Assembly (NCBI GenBank): GCA_038212215.1
Contig: JBBQUT010000006.1
Location: 62,001-126,000, forward strand
Direction of reading: 5' to 3'
Source: JALZAI01 sp038212215
GTDB lineage: Bacteria > Actinomycetota > Actinomycetes > Mycobacteriales > Jatrophihabitantaceae
DNA length: 64,000 nucleotides
In this document: positions 25,498-34,252 of the stretch, in pieces
How the letters are laid out: the number at the start of each line of letters is the position of its first letter
How positions within the stretch are numbered: position 1 is the stretch's first letter
Notes under the pieces: generated by a model
Seen by the model: the letters and a program-made list of their open reading frames with translations, nothing else
Databases searched by the model: none
What the model was told of the DNA's origin: nothing
Translations under genes and position numbers: made by a program

Positions 25498-26516
25498 CCA
25501 CTCCCGGGCCGGCGCAGCAGCAACGCGCGGCCCCCGAACCCAGCTCGCAGGCCAAGCGTGGACGCCGGCGCCGCGGTGCCGGCCGCGACGGTGACCCGGT
25601 CGTTCCGGAGGTCAGCTTTAGCTCCTACTACGGGCGGCCGGTGGTCAAGGCGTCGCCGTGGGCGGCAGACATCCCGGCATATCTGTTTCTGGGCGGGGTC
25701 GCGGCCGGGTCGTCGCTGCTCGGTGCCGGCGCTGACCTCACCGACCGCCCGACGCTGCGCCGCACGAGCCGGATCGGTGCGCTGGCCGCTGTCACGCTCA
25801 GCTTCGTGGCGCTGGTGCACGACCTGGGCCGTCCGGCCCGCTTCGTGAACATGATGCGGGTCGCGAAACTGACCTCGCCGATGTCGGTCGGCACGTGGAT
25901 CCTCACCATGTACGGGCCGGGCGCGGGATTGGCGGGCGCGGCTGAGCTGAGCGGACTGATGCCGCGGCCGGTGCGATCGCTGATCGAGGCGCTCGCCCGC
26001 CCGGCCGGAATTGCCGCTGCGACCGTCGCACCCGCGCTCGCGAGCTATACCGCCGTGCTGCTTGCCGACACCGCGACGCCTGCGTGGCACGACGCCCACC
26101 GGGAGTTGCCATTTGTGTTCGCGGGTTCCGCAGCGGCGGCCGCGGCAGGGCTTGGCCTGATCGGCGCGACCACGGCCGACGCCGGCCCGGCCCGGCGGAT
26201 GGCAGTGCTCGGAGCGCTCGGGGAACTCGCCGCCGAGCGGCGCATGGAGTCCTCGATGGGTCTGTCGGCCGAGACGATGCACATGGCAACGGCCGGTCGG
26301 TTGATGCGCGCGAGCCGGACGCTGACCGTTGCGGGGGCGGCAGGCGCCGCCTTGGTCGCAGCACGCAGCCGGGTGGGTGCCGCGCTGTCCGGGGTCGCGC
26401 TGCTAGCCGGCTCCGCGTGTACCCGTTTCGCGATCTTCGAGGCGGGTCAGGCGTCGGCGCGCGATCCGAAGTACACGGTCGTCCCGCAGCGTGAACGGCT
26501 CGACAGGCGGCCCTGA
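25494..26516 (+). CDS. NrfD/PsrC-type membrane subunit of the formate dehydrogenase
   Basis: 340 residues from a TTG at 25494 that overlaps the fdhB stop (TTGA). The first 45 residues are basic and cytoplasmic. About eight hydrophobic segments follow, beginning at SPWAADIPAYLFLGGVAAGSSLLGAG, the typical NrfD start. NrfD-type subunits bind quinone and lack heme, unlike the cytochrome b FdnI. In this operon the subunit would pass electrons from formate to the menaquinone pool. The rare start codon is inferred from the overlap. Confidence 0.85.
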   Translation: MTTPGPAQQQRAAPEPSSQAKRGRRRRGAGRDGDPVVPEVSFSSYYGRPVVKASPWAADIPAYLFLGGVAAGSSLLGAGADLTDRPTLRRTSRIGALAAVTLSFVALVHDLGRPARFVNMMRVAKLTSPMSVGTWILTMYGPGAGLAGAAELSGLMPRPVRSLIEALARPAGIAAATVAPALASYTAVLLADTATPAWHDAHRELPFVFAGSAAAAAAGLGLIGATTADAGPARRMAVLGALGELAAERRMESSMGLSAETMHMATAGRLMRASRTLTVAGAAGAALVAARSRVGAALSGVALLAGSACTRFAIFEAGQASARDPKYTVVPQRERLDRRP

Positions 26517-26549
26517 GCACTTGTCGCGGCCGCTTAACCGACGCACCGC

Positions 26550-27539
26550 TCAGCGCACCCGCAATGTGTGCTGGCCGCGCGGTACGGTCTCGCCGATCAC
26601 CGGGGCGCCGGGCACCTCGCCGACGACGAGCAAGCCACCGCTTGTCTGCGCGTCGGCAAGTAACAGCAATTCCTGTTCGTCGACGTCCGCGTGCAGGTGC
26701 GGACGCACCCAGTCGAGGTTGCGCCGCGTGCCGCCACTGATGAAGCCGGCCTGCAGCGCCGCCCGGGCACCGTCCAGGTACGGGACGGCCGCCGCGTCGA
26801 TGACCGCGCTGACTCCCGACGCGCGCGCCAGCTTGTAGAGGTGGCCGAGCAGGCCGAACCCGGTGACGTCGGTCGCTGCAACAGCACCTGCGGACAGCGC
26901 CGCAGACGCCGCCGCTGCGTTGAGCTCGACCATCGATGCGACCGCGTGCGCGAACACCTCGCCGGTGCTCTTGTGCCGGTTGTTGAGCACGCCGACGCCC
27001 AGCGGCTTGGTCAGGCTGATCGGCAGGCCGGGGCGGGCGGCGTCGTTTCGCAGCAACCTGCTCGGGTCGGCGATTCCGGTGACGGCCATGCCGTACTTCG
27101 GCTCCGGGTCGTCGATGCTGTGCCCGCCGCCGACATGGCAGCCTGCCGCCCGGGCGATATCGAGACCGCCGCGCAGTACCTCGCGCAGCAGTTCGGTGGG
27201 TAGGACGGCACGCGGCCAGCCGACAAGATTCACCGCCACCAGCGGACGTCCACCCATCGCGTACACATCAGAAAGCGCGTTGGCCGCGGCGATGCGTCCC
27301 CAGTCATATGCGTCGTCGACGACGGGCGTGAAGAAGTCCGCGGTGGTGACCACTGCAGTCGTCTCGTCGATTCGTACGACTGCGGCGTCGTCGCCGTCAT
27401 CGAGCCCGACCAGCAGGTCCGGGGCGCGATTGCCGCTCAACCCGCGGACGGCGTCCTCCAGCTCGCCAGGCGGAATCTTGCATGCGCAGCCGCCTCCGCG
27501 GGCATATTGCGTCAGTCGAAATTTCTGCGCCGTCTGCAC
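26550..27539 (-). CDS. selD: Selenide, water dikinase (selenophosphate synthetase)
   Basis: 329 residues from the GTG at 27539 (VQTAQKFRLTQYARGGGCACK). It makes selenophosphate from selenide and ATP, the selenium donor for Sec-tRNA. The N-terminal catalytic motif is GGGCACK with Cys at the position that is Sec in some homologues; no in-frame TGA occurs. DDAAVV, AANALSDVYAMGG and GGHSIDDPEPKYG are characteristic. The frame stays open upstream through a dispersed repeat (27534-27617), but that part is not conserved. It converges on the formate dehydrogenase operon and diverges from tRNA-Sec-selA-selB. Confidence 0.94.
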   Translation of the reverse strand: MQTAQKFRLTQYARGGGCACKIPPGELEDAVRGLSGNRAPDLLVGLDDGDDAAVVRIDETTAVVTTADFFTPVVDDAYDWGRIAAANALSDVYAMGGRPLVAVNLVGWPRAVLPTELLREVLRGGLDIARAAGCHVGGGHSIDDPEPKYGMAVTGIADPSRLLRNDAARPGLPISLTKPLGVGVLNNRHKSTGEVFAHAVASMVELNAAAASAALSAGAVAATDVTGFGLLGHLYKLARASGVSAVIDAAAVPYLDGARAALQAGFISGGTRRNLDWVRPHLHADVDEQELLLLADAQTSGGLLVVGEVPGAPVIGETVPRGQHTLRVR

Positions 27540-27617
27540 GCCCACGCTCGACCTCGCTTCGCTCGTTCGACCGGCCAAGCCGACCACATTTGTTCGCTCG
27601 CACGCTTCACTCGCGGC
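27534..27617 (-). repeat. Dispersed start-codon-associated repeat, copy B (upstream of selD)
   Basis: On the minus strand it reads GTGAAGCGTGCGAGCGAACA then AATGT, a variable middle, GAACGAGCGAAGCGAGG and finally GGGCGTG, where the GTG is the selD start. It is closest to copy C (51193-51273), sharing GCGAGCGAACAAATGT, GGCTTGGCCG and CGAGCGAAGCGAGG. Unlike copies A, C and D it does not make a clean closed micro-ORF; its frame runs into selD, and its upstream end lacks the GGGCRTGAGC box. Confidence 0.65.
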
Positions 27618-27669
27618 TCAAAGGTAGCCCGTGGCACTGATTTGCAGCGAGGCAAGTACCGTCACCCGC

Positions 27670-27762
27670 GGAGGCGTACAGGTGCCTGGTGGCCCTCCCG
27701 GTCTTCAAAACCGGTGAAGTCGAGCATCTCGGCTTGGCGGGTTCGATTCCCGTCCGTCTCCG
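27670..27762 (+). tRNA. selC: tRNA-Sec (anticodon UCA)
   Basis: Folds as selenocysteine tRNA. The acceptor stem is GGAGGCG with CGTCTCC, there is a long D arm, and the anticodon arm is CCGG-TCTTCAAAA-CCGG with anticodon TCA. An 8-bp variable arm (AAGTCGAG / CTCGGCTT around CAT) and a T arm CGGG-TTCGATT-CCCG complete it. The discriminator is G. The genome encodes CCG, not CCA, after it, so the end is added by CCA transferase. It lies only 22 bp before selA, in the same direction, and is probably transcribed with it. Confidence 0.95.
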
Positions 27763-27784
27763 CCGACCGCGCGAGGGGGTAGCA

Positions 27785-29134
27785 GTGGCTGTCGCCGACC
27801 CGAGGCGCCTTGTGCCGCGCACCGATGCCGTGCTCGCGGACGAGCGCCTGCTCGCGGCGGCGCAGCGACTCGGTCGCGACCGGGTGAAGCAGGCCGTGAC
27901 CACCGCGCTCGCGCGGGTCCGCGCCGGCGAACTCGACCGCGACGCGGTGGCCGACGACGTGGCCGCCCGGTTGCCGCGAGCGGCGACGTCGCTGCGGCGA
28001 GTGATCAACGCGACGGGCGTCGTGCTGCACACCAACCTCGGCCGGGCCGCGCTCTCGGACGCCGCCGTTCTCGCCATGACCGAGGCGTCCGGATACGTCG
28101 ACGTGGAATACGACGTCACGTCGGGCCGCCGTGCGCGACGCGGACGCGACACGATCGCGGCCCTGCTACGCGCGGTGCCCGACGCGACGGCTGCGCTGGT
28201 GGTCAACAACGGAGCCGCCGCACTGCTGCTGGCGACGACTGCACTGGCAGCCGGAAGCGAGATCGTCATCAGTCGCGGCGAAATGGTCGAGATCGGCGAC
28301 GGATTCCGGCTGCCCGAGCTGATCGAGTCGACGGGCGCGAAGCTCCGTGAGGTGGGCACGACAAATCGCGTGCATCTCGACGATTACCGCGCTGCGGTGG
28401 GCGAGCGAACGGGCTGCGTGCTCAAGGTGCACCCCAGCAATTTCCGGATCGAGGGTTTCACCTCGACGGTCGACGTCCGCGAACTGGCCACGCTCGGCGT
28501 CCCGGTCATCGCCGATGTCGGTAGCGGCCTGTTGCGGCCCGATCCCACGCTCCCGCACGAGCCGGATGTGACCATGGCGTTGCGTTCGGGAGCGGCATTG
28601 GTCACGTGCAGCGGGGACAAGCTGCTCGGCGGCCCGCAGGCCGGCCTGCTGTTCGGCGATGGCGAGTTCGTCGACAGGCTGCGCCGACACCCGCTGGCAC
28701 GTGCGCTCCGCGTGGACAAGTTGACCCTGGCTGCGCTGGAGGCCACCCTCGACGGCCCGGTCACGCCGACCCGGAGCTATCTCCAGGCCGACCCCGACGC
28801 CCTTCTCGCGCGCTGCCAATCGTTGGCAGCCGCACTAATCAGCGTCGTCGCCGCTGATGTCGTGGCGTCTGTGGGCGCGGTCGGCGGCGGCGGCGCGCCG
28901 GGTCAGCCGCTGCCGGGTTGGGCGGTTGCTCTGCCGATGCGCTACGCCGAGCTGTTGCGGACGGGAACGCCGGCGATCGTCGGACGGATCGAGCGCGACC
29001 GATGCCTGCTCGATCTGCGCTGCGTCGAGCAGGTCGACGACAGCGCGGTGCTTGCCGCCGTTACGAGGATCGGCCGTGATGTCGCTGTGGGTGACCTGCG
29101 CATCGCCGCACCCGACCCGATCAAGGGCGGGTGA
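27785..29134 (+). CDS. selA: L-seryl-tRNA(Sec) selenium transferase
   Basis: 449 residues from the GTG at 27785, which has GAGGGGG six bases upstream. This PLP enzyme converts Ser-tRNA-Sec to Sec-tRNA-Sec. RRVINATGVVLHTNLGRA, VVNNGAAALLLAT, SRGEMVEIGDGFRLPE and the PLP-lysine motif CSGDKLLGGPQAG are the SelA hallmarks. The frame is open further upstream across tRNA-Sec, which is not coding. selB starts 3 bp after its stop. Confidence 0.96.
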   Translation: MAVADPRRLVPRTDAVLADERLLAAAQRLGRDRVKQAVTTALARVRAGELDRDAVADDVAARLPRAATSLRRVINATGVVLHTNLGRAALSDAAVLAMTEASGYVDVEYDVTSGRRARRGRDTIAALLRAVPDATAALVVNNGAAALLLATTALAAGSEIVISRGEMVEIGDGFRLPELIESTGAKLREVGTTNRVHLDDYRAAVGERTGCVLKVHPSNFRIEGFTSTVDVRELATLGVPVIADVGSGLLRPDPTLPHEPDVTMALRSGAALVTCSGDKLLGGPQAGLLFGDGEFVDRLRRHPLARALRVDKLTLAALEATLDGPVTPTRSYLQADPDALLARCQSLAAALISVVAADVVASVGAVGGGGAPGQPLPGWAVALPMRYAELLRTGTPAIVGRIERDRCLLDLRCVEQVDDSAVLAAVTRIGRDVAVGDLRIAAPDPIKGG

Positions 29135-29137
29135 AGC

Positions 29138-30889
29138 GTGCACGTCCTCGCGACCGCCGGGCACGTCGATCATGGGAAGTCCACTTTGGTGCGCGCTCTC
29201 ACCGGCATGGAACCGGATCGCTTCGCCGAGGAGCGCCGGCGCGGCATGACGATCGATCTCGGATATGTGTGGACGACATTGCCGTCCGGCGCGGAAGTCG
29301 CGTTCGTCGACGTTCCGGGCCACCAGCGCTTCATCGCCAACATGCTTGCCGGACTCGGCCCGGCGCCGGCCGTACTGTTCGTCGTCGCCGCGGACGAGGG
29401 TTGGTCGCGACAATCGGAGGAGCACCTCGCGGCGATCGACGCCCTCGACGTGCGGCACGGCTTGCTGGCGGTGACCCGCAGCGATCTTGCCGACCCGGAC
29501 CCCGCGCGGCATGCGGCGCTGGAGCGGATCGCGCGGTCCAGCCTCGGCCCGATCGAAAGCGTCGCGGTCTGCGCGCCGAAAGGCGGCGGTCTGCGGCAAC
29601 TGCGCGACGGCCTCGACCGGCTGGTCGCTACGCTGCAGCAGCCCGCGCCGGACGAGCGGGTGCGGCTGTGGCTCGACCGCTCGTTCACTGTGCGCGGCAG
29701 CGGCACAGTCGTCACCGGCACGCTGGCCGCCGGCACGATCGCGGTCGGCGACGCGCTGCGCCTCAACGGGCGCAATGTGCTCGTGCGGCAGCTGCACAGC
29801 CTGGGCCGCCCGCGTGATCGCGTCACGGGTGTCGCGCGAGTGGCGCTGAACCTGCGCGGCATCGACCGCGTCGAGGTCGGTCGCGGCGACGTGCTGGTGA
29901 CGCCTGACGCGTGGCATTGGACGCACACCGTCGACGTCCGGTTGTCGAGCGAGGATCGGCTGCCGAGCGAGCTGGTCCTGCACGTGGGTACCGCGGCAGA
30001 GCCGGTACACGTGCGCGCGCTGGTGGGTCCGTTTGCCCGCTTGAGCGGCCGGCGCCGGCTGCCGCTGCAGCGCGGCGACCGCGCCGTGCTGCGCGATCCG
30101 AGCCGGCAGGCGGTCGCCGCGGGCGTGCTCGTCGTCGACGCCGACCCGCCGCCGCTGAACCGGCGCGGCGCGGCCAGGCAACGCGGCACCGATCTGGCGA
30201 ACGGAAGCGGCCTGGCCGGCGCGCGCGTCGAGGTCGAGCGACGCGGGTGGATGCGGCGCGCACAGCTTCGGAAACTCGGCGTCGCGCCCGATGACGGCGC
30301 CGGTTTGCGGGCGGTCGCCGACGTTCTGATCGCCGAGACGACGTGGCGCGGCTGGGTCGATGCCGCACCGGGCGTCGTCGCCGGGTGGGCGGCACGCTCG
30401 CCACTTGAACCGAAGATGCCGTTGGCTGCGGCGCGTCAGGCGCTCGGACTGCCGGCCGACGAACTCGTGGCGCCGGTTCTCGCCGCGGCCGGGCTGTCGA
30501 TCTCGGACGGACGGGTCGCCCCTCCCGAGCCGGTCAGCGGCCTCGGAGCTGCCGAAGCCGGCGTGCGTACCGTCGAGATGCGTCTGCAGGCCGCGCCGTT
30601 CGCCGCACCCGAGAGCAACGATCTCGCGGCTCTCGGGCTCGGCCGGCGTGAGCTCGCCGCTGCCGAGAAGGCTGGGCGGTTGCTGCGTGTCGACTCAAGT
30701 ATCGTGTTGTTGCCGTCAGCGCCGGACAGCGCGATGGATCTGCTGCGCCGACTGCCGCAGCCGTTCACCAGCAGCCAGGCTCGCCAGGTTCTGCACACCA
30801 CCCGGCGCGTCGCCATACCCCTGCTCGAATACCTCGACGAGCACGGCCGTACCGTGCGCGTCGACTCGTCCAAACGCTGCGTCTGCTGA
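29138..30889 (+). CDS. selB: Selenocysteine-specific elongation factor SelB
   Basis: 583 residues from a GTG. The N-terminal GTPase has G1 GHVDHGKST (8-16), the switch region RRRGMTIDLGY, and G3 DVPGH. EF-Tu-like domains 2 and 3 follow (RGSGTVVTGTL), then C-terminal winged helices that bind the SECIS hairpin. It delivers Sec-tRNA-Sec to the UGA of fdhA. The end DSSKRCVC is unusual for the family but lies within an otherwise complete protein. Coupled to selA. Confidence 0.95.
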   Translation: MHVLATAGHVDHGKSTLVRALTGMEPDRFAEERRRGMTIDLGYVWTTLPSGAEVAFVDVPGHQRFIANMLAGLGPAPAVLFVVAADEGWSRQSEEHLAAIDALDVRHGLLAVTRSDLADPDPARHAALERIARSSLGPIESVAVCAPKGGGLRQLRDGLDRLVATLQQPAPDERVRLWLDRSFTVRGSGTVVTGTLAAGTIAVGDALRLNGRNVLVRQLHSLGRPRDRVTGVARVALNLRGIDRVEVGRGDVLVTPDAWHWTHTVDVRLSSEDRLPSELVLHVGTAAEPVHVRALVGPFARLSGRRRLPLQRGDRAVLRDPSRQAVAAGVLVVDADPPPLNRRGAARQRGTDLANGSGLAGARVEVERRGWMRRAQLRKLGVAPDDGAGLRAVADVLIAETTWRGWVDAAPGVVAGWAARSPLEPKMPLAAARQALGLPADELVAPVLAAAGLSISDGRVAPPEPVSGLGAAEAGVRTVEMRLQAAPFAAPESNDLAALGLGRRELAAAEKAGRLLRVDSSIVLLPSAPDSAMDLLRRLPQPFTSSQARQVLHTTRRVAIPLLEYLDEHGRTVRVDSSKRCVC

Positions 30890-30919
30890 GCAGCCGCGTT
30901 CGTAAGGAGGCACTGGGCC

Positions 30920-32140
30920 ATGTCCTTCGATGTCACGGCCGTCCGCGCTTGCTTTCCTGCCCTTGCGGCAGGCACGGCGCACTTCGACGGACCCGGCGGA
31001 TCGCAGACCCCGGACGTCGTGGCCGATGCGGTCCGCGCGACTCTGACGTCGCCGATCGCGAACCGTGGCTCGGTCACGGCAGCTGAGCTGTTGGCCGAGC
31101 AGACAGTTGTGGACGCTCGGCACGCGATGGCGCAGTTGCTCAATGCCGATGCCGACGGCATCGTGTTCGGCCGCAGCATGACGCAGCTCACTTTCGACTT
31201 CGCCCGCGCACTTGCGAAGGACTGGGGCGCCGGCGACGAGGTGGTCGTCAGCCGCCTCGACCACGATGCCAACGTTCGTCCGTGGCTGATCGCGGCCGCC
31301 ACGGTCGGGGCAACGGTGCGCTGGATCGACTTCGATCCCGATACCGCCGAGCTCGACGCCGACCATGTGCAAGCGGCGCTGTCCGAGCGCACGAAACTGC
31401 TCGCCCTCACCGGAGCGTCCAATCTCATCGGTACGCGACCGGATCTGCGCACGATCGGCGAACTCGCGCACGCGGCAGGGGCGCTGTTCTACGTGGACGG
31501 GGTGCACCTGGCTGCGCACGCCGCTGTCGATGTGCGCGCGATGGGTGCCGATCTGTTCGCCTGCTCGCCCTACAAGTTCTTCGGTCCGCATTGCGGAGTG
31601 CTCGCCGGTGACGTCACCGTGCTGGCGGCGCTGCACCCGGACAAGCTGCTGCCGTCCTCCGATGCCATCCCGGAACGCTTCGAGCTCGGCACGTTGCCCT
31701 ACGAGCTGCTCGCGGGCACTACTGCGGCCGTGGACTTCATCGCCGGTCTGGACGACACCGACGGCGGGCACGGTAGCGGCGAGCGGCGCGAGCGGCTGCT
31801 TGGCTCGTTTGTCGCGCTGGAGAAGCACGAAGATCGCCTGCGCCGTCACATCGAAGCCGGCGTGGCCGAGATCGGCGGGATAACGAACCACTCACGCGCG
31901 TCCGAGCGCACGCCGACGATGCTGTTCACCTTTGACGACGGACGCTCGCCAGAGCTCGCTTACCGGCACCTCGCCGGCCACCGTGTCAACGCACCGGCGG
32001 GGACGTTCTACGCCTACGAGCCTGCCCGGCGGCTGGGGTTGACGCCGGACGGCGGCCTGCGCGTCGGGTTGGCGCCGTACAACAACGACGACGACGCGGA
32101 GCGGCTGCTCGCGGGTCTGCGCACGTTCGCTAGGGAATGA
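30920..32140 (+). CDS. Class V aminotransferase / cysteine desulfurase-like protein
   Basis: 406 residues with TAAGGAGG ten bases before the ATG. The fold-type I PLP pattern is present: TAHFDGPGGSQTPDVVADAV at the start, VDGVHLAAHAAVDVRAMGADLFACSPYKFFGPHCG with the Schiff-base Lys in SPYK, and ELGTLPYELLAG. This is the VC1184-like branch of cysteine desulfurase homologues, whose substrate is unsettled. Its place 30 bp after selB suggests delivery of selenium or sulfur, for example selenide for SelD, or sulfur for FdhD. That is inference; the usual mobile-loop Cys is not obvious. Confidence 0.75.
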   Translation: MSFDVTAVRACFPALAAGTAHFDGPGGSQTPDVVADAVRATLTSPIANRGSVTAAELLAEQTVVDARHAMAQLLNADADGIVFGRSMTQLTFDFARALAKDWGAGDEVVVSRLDHDANVRPWLIAAATVGATVRWIDFDPDTAELDADHVQAALSERTKLLALTGASNLIGTRPDLRTIGELAHAAGALFYVDGVHLAAHAAVDVRAMGADLFACSPYKFFGPHCGVLAGDVTVLAALHPDKLLPSSDAIPERFELGTLPYELLAGTTAAVDFIAGLDDTDGGHGSGERRERLLGSFVALEKHEDRLRRHIEAGVAEIGGITNHSRASERTPTMLFTFDDGRSPELAYRHLAGHRVNAPAGTFYAYEPARRLGLTPDGGLRVGLAPYNNDDDAERLLAGLRTFARE

Positions 32141-32150
32141 GCCGGACGGC

Positions 32151-33974
32151 TCAGTGGGCCAGCCGAAGGGGCGTTTCGGCCGGCCGGTCGAAACTCGACA
32201 TCGCGAGCCGTAGGCGAGGTAGCGAAGCCGGGAGTTCGCGTGCGCTCCACACCCGCGCTGATTCGAAGTGGCGCAACCAGTGCCCGTGAGCGATGGTCTC
32301 CAGGATTCGCAGGCCGTTGTCCTGCGCCACCTGCACCGCCGTTGCGGCATCCGCACAGGCCGAGGCCAACCGACCGCGCGACGATTCCAGCTCCGCGCGG
32401 GCGAGCAGGCGCAGGCACCATTCGCGCGGTAGCGGCGGGCTCTGTTCGAGAATGCGGTCCAGCCAGGCAGCATCGCGGTGCGCCTCGACCGGATTGGTGT
32501 GCGCCTGAAGCAGGACGAGCCGGGCGAGGGCTTCGGGCAACAGCAGCGTCGAACAGGCCCGTTGCTCGGCAACGACGACGTCGCGAAGCCCCGCGACAGC
32601 ACCGGCCGAATCGCCGAGCTCAGCCATCGCCATCGCGGCTGACAGCGCGTAGATCCGGCGCGCGAGCGGGCCCGCGCTCGGGGCGACCGGTTGCCCCAGG
32701 CAGGTTCGCATGGTGTCGTAATCGTGGCGCTCAGCCGCGATCCGCAAGCTCAGCCACATCCAGTTGATGTCCAGATCGGTTTGGGTCCACGCGGCGGCCG
32801 AGGACCACCAGCCGGCGAATCCAGCGGTATCGGTGTCGTGTTCGACGAGGCAGGACAGCACATCGAGCCGGGTGCGGAACGGGTCGTGATCCGCGACGTC
32901 ACCGAGGTCCGCAGCGCGTTCGAGGATCGGCTCGGCCGCCCGTGGACGTCCGAGAAGCGCGTCCGGTAACGCGGCAATCGTCAATGCCCGGATGCGGGTT
33001 GACGGGCGCAGCGGCAGTTCGGCGACGGCGAGGGCTTCTCGCCGGCTGCGCTCGAAGTCCCGAGCGGGTAAGCGCTTGGCCATCGCGGACTGCAGGAACG
33101 CATCCGCCAGCGCCTCCGAACCCTGCGCCGCGTCACCGCCGACCAGGACGAGCGAACCAGCGTCGACAGGGCTCTGGCCACTGGGCAGGTCAGCGGGATC
33201 GCCGCGCAACAGTTCGAGGTAAACCGCCTGAGTCTGCGGGGAGGGGTCGATGCCCAACTCGTCGGCGAGCAGCCGGCGGCAACGCTCGTACTCCTGGACT
33301 GCCAGCGGCAATTCACCCGACGCCCGCAGGGCAAGCATCAGCAGCCTGCTGCCCCGCTCGCTGAACGGATCAGCAGCGAGCGCGCGGCGCGCGAACTGGA
33401 CCGCCTCACCGCCGTTGTCGTCGGCGATGGCGGCTTCGGCGCCGTCGCAGAGCAGCGCCAGGTATTCGCCGGCCAGGCGTTGACGTTCGCCGGCCAGCCA
33501 GTCCGCGCCCTCGTCATGCGCGCGCAACTCACCCAGATAGAGGTCGTCGGCGTCGCGGACGAGCATGGCCGCAATCGGGTGGTCTCCGGCCCGCAGCGCA
33601 TGGTGCGCTTGCGCGGCCAGATGTCGGAACGCGACGACGTCGACCCAGACGCCCCGCAACCGCAACCCGGCGTCGGTGCGCTCGAGGTGCTCGTGACCGA
33701 CGACGGCACGGGCCAGCGACACCGCGGTGCGCAGGCTCGCCTGCGCCCGACGATCATCAGAATCCGGCCACAGCGCTTCGAGCACGGTCTTCACAGCCAC
33801 TGTGCGGCCAGCATTGACAGCCAATATTCGCACCAGATCCGCGTTCTTGCCAGTGCGCCATTCGCGCTCGGTGACTGCGGATCCATCCATCCGCCGAACG
33901 TCCCAGCGGCCCAGCAGACGAATCTCGAGCGCCCTGCTTGCAGGCGCGCTCGGATACCCTCCCACTACATCCAT
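32151..33974 (-). CDS. SARP-type transcriptional regulator with bacterial transcriptional activator domain
   Basis: 607 residues. An N-terminal OmpR-like winged helix (ALEIRLLGRWDVRRMDG, RTVAVKTVLEALWPDS) is followed by a BTAD helical domain (RALAADPFSERGSRLLMLALRASGELPLAVQEYERCRRLLADELGIDPSPQT) and about 340 residues of TPR-like helices. The NB-ARC ATPase of AfsR is absent. Its 3' end lies 10 bp past the convergent aminotransferase stop. It is divergent from a two-component system and may control that or the peroxidase; the target is not known. Confidence 0.82.
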   Translation of the reverse strand: MDVVGGYPSAPASRALEIRLLGRWDVRRMDGSAVTEREWRTGKNADLVRILAVNAGRTVAVKTVLEALWPDSDDRRAQASLRTAVSLARAVVGHEHLERTDAGLRLRGVWVDVVAFRHLAAQAHHALRAGDHPIAAMLVRDADDLYLGELRAHDEGADWLAGERQRLAGEYLALLCDGAEAAIADDNGGEAVQFARRALAADPFSERGSRLLMLALRASGELPLAVQEYERCRRLLADELGIDPSPQTQAVYLELLRGDPADLPSGQSPVDAGSLVLVGGDAAQGSEALADAFLQSAMAKRLPARDFERSRREALAVAELPLRPSTRIRALTIAALPDALLGRPRAAEPILERAADLGDVADHDPFRTRLDVLSCLVEHDTDTAGFAGWWSSAAAWTQTDLDINWMWLSLRIAAERHDYDTMRTCLGQPVAPSAGPLARRIYALSAAMAMAELGDSAGAVAGLRDVVVAEQRACSTLLLPEALARLVLLQAHTNPVEAHRDAAWLDRILEQSPPLPREWCLRLLARAELESSRGRLASACADAATAVQVAQDNGLRILETIAHGHWLRHFESARVWSARELPASLPRLRLAMSSFDRPAETPLRLAH

Positions 33975-34075
33975 GCTTTTCTCTCCCCCGGTTCCCCCCG
34001 CGATCCCAACCCGATCGCGGCCCGAAGGCAGACGATAATTGACGTCGGATAACTGCTCGATCCCTAAAACGAGGG

Positions 34076-34103
34076 GGGCAAACCACCCTAGGGTTATTTG
34101 CCC
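34076..34103. promoter_or_regulatory. Inverted repeat between the SARP regulator and the two-component system
   Basis: GGGCAAA (34076-34082) and TTTGCCC (34097-34103) are perfect inverted arms around a centre containing CCCTAGGG, itself a palindrome. It lies about 100 bp from the SARP start and 150 bp from the response regulator start, so it is a candidate operator in the shared upstream region. Confidence 0.5.
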
Positions 34104-34252
34104 AGATAGATCCGGATTATTGGGTGATCTGGTCGCGAATCCGGTGCCACAACCGTCGATCTCGGGTTTCGGCTGGTTACATGGGCCCCGCCCCCCTACA
34201 TTGTGACTACCCGGCGGACACGTGCCGCCGGTCGAGGGGACGTGGGGGATTA

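Noticed and set aside
26550..27539. SelD as a selenoprotein
   Set aside because: The catalytic position is Cys (GGGCACK) and no in-frame TGA is present.
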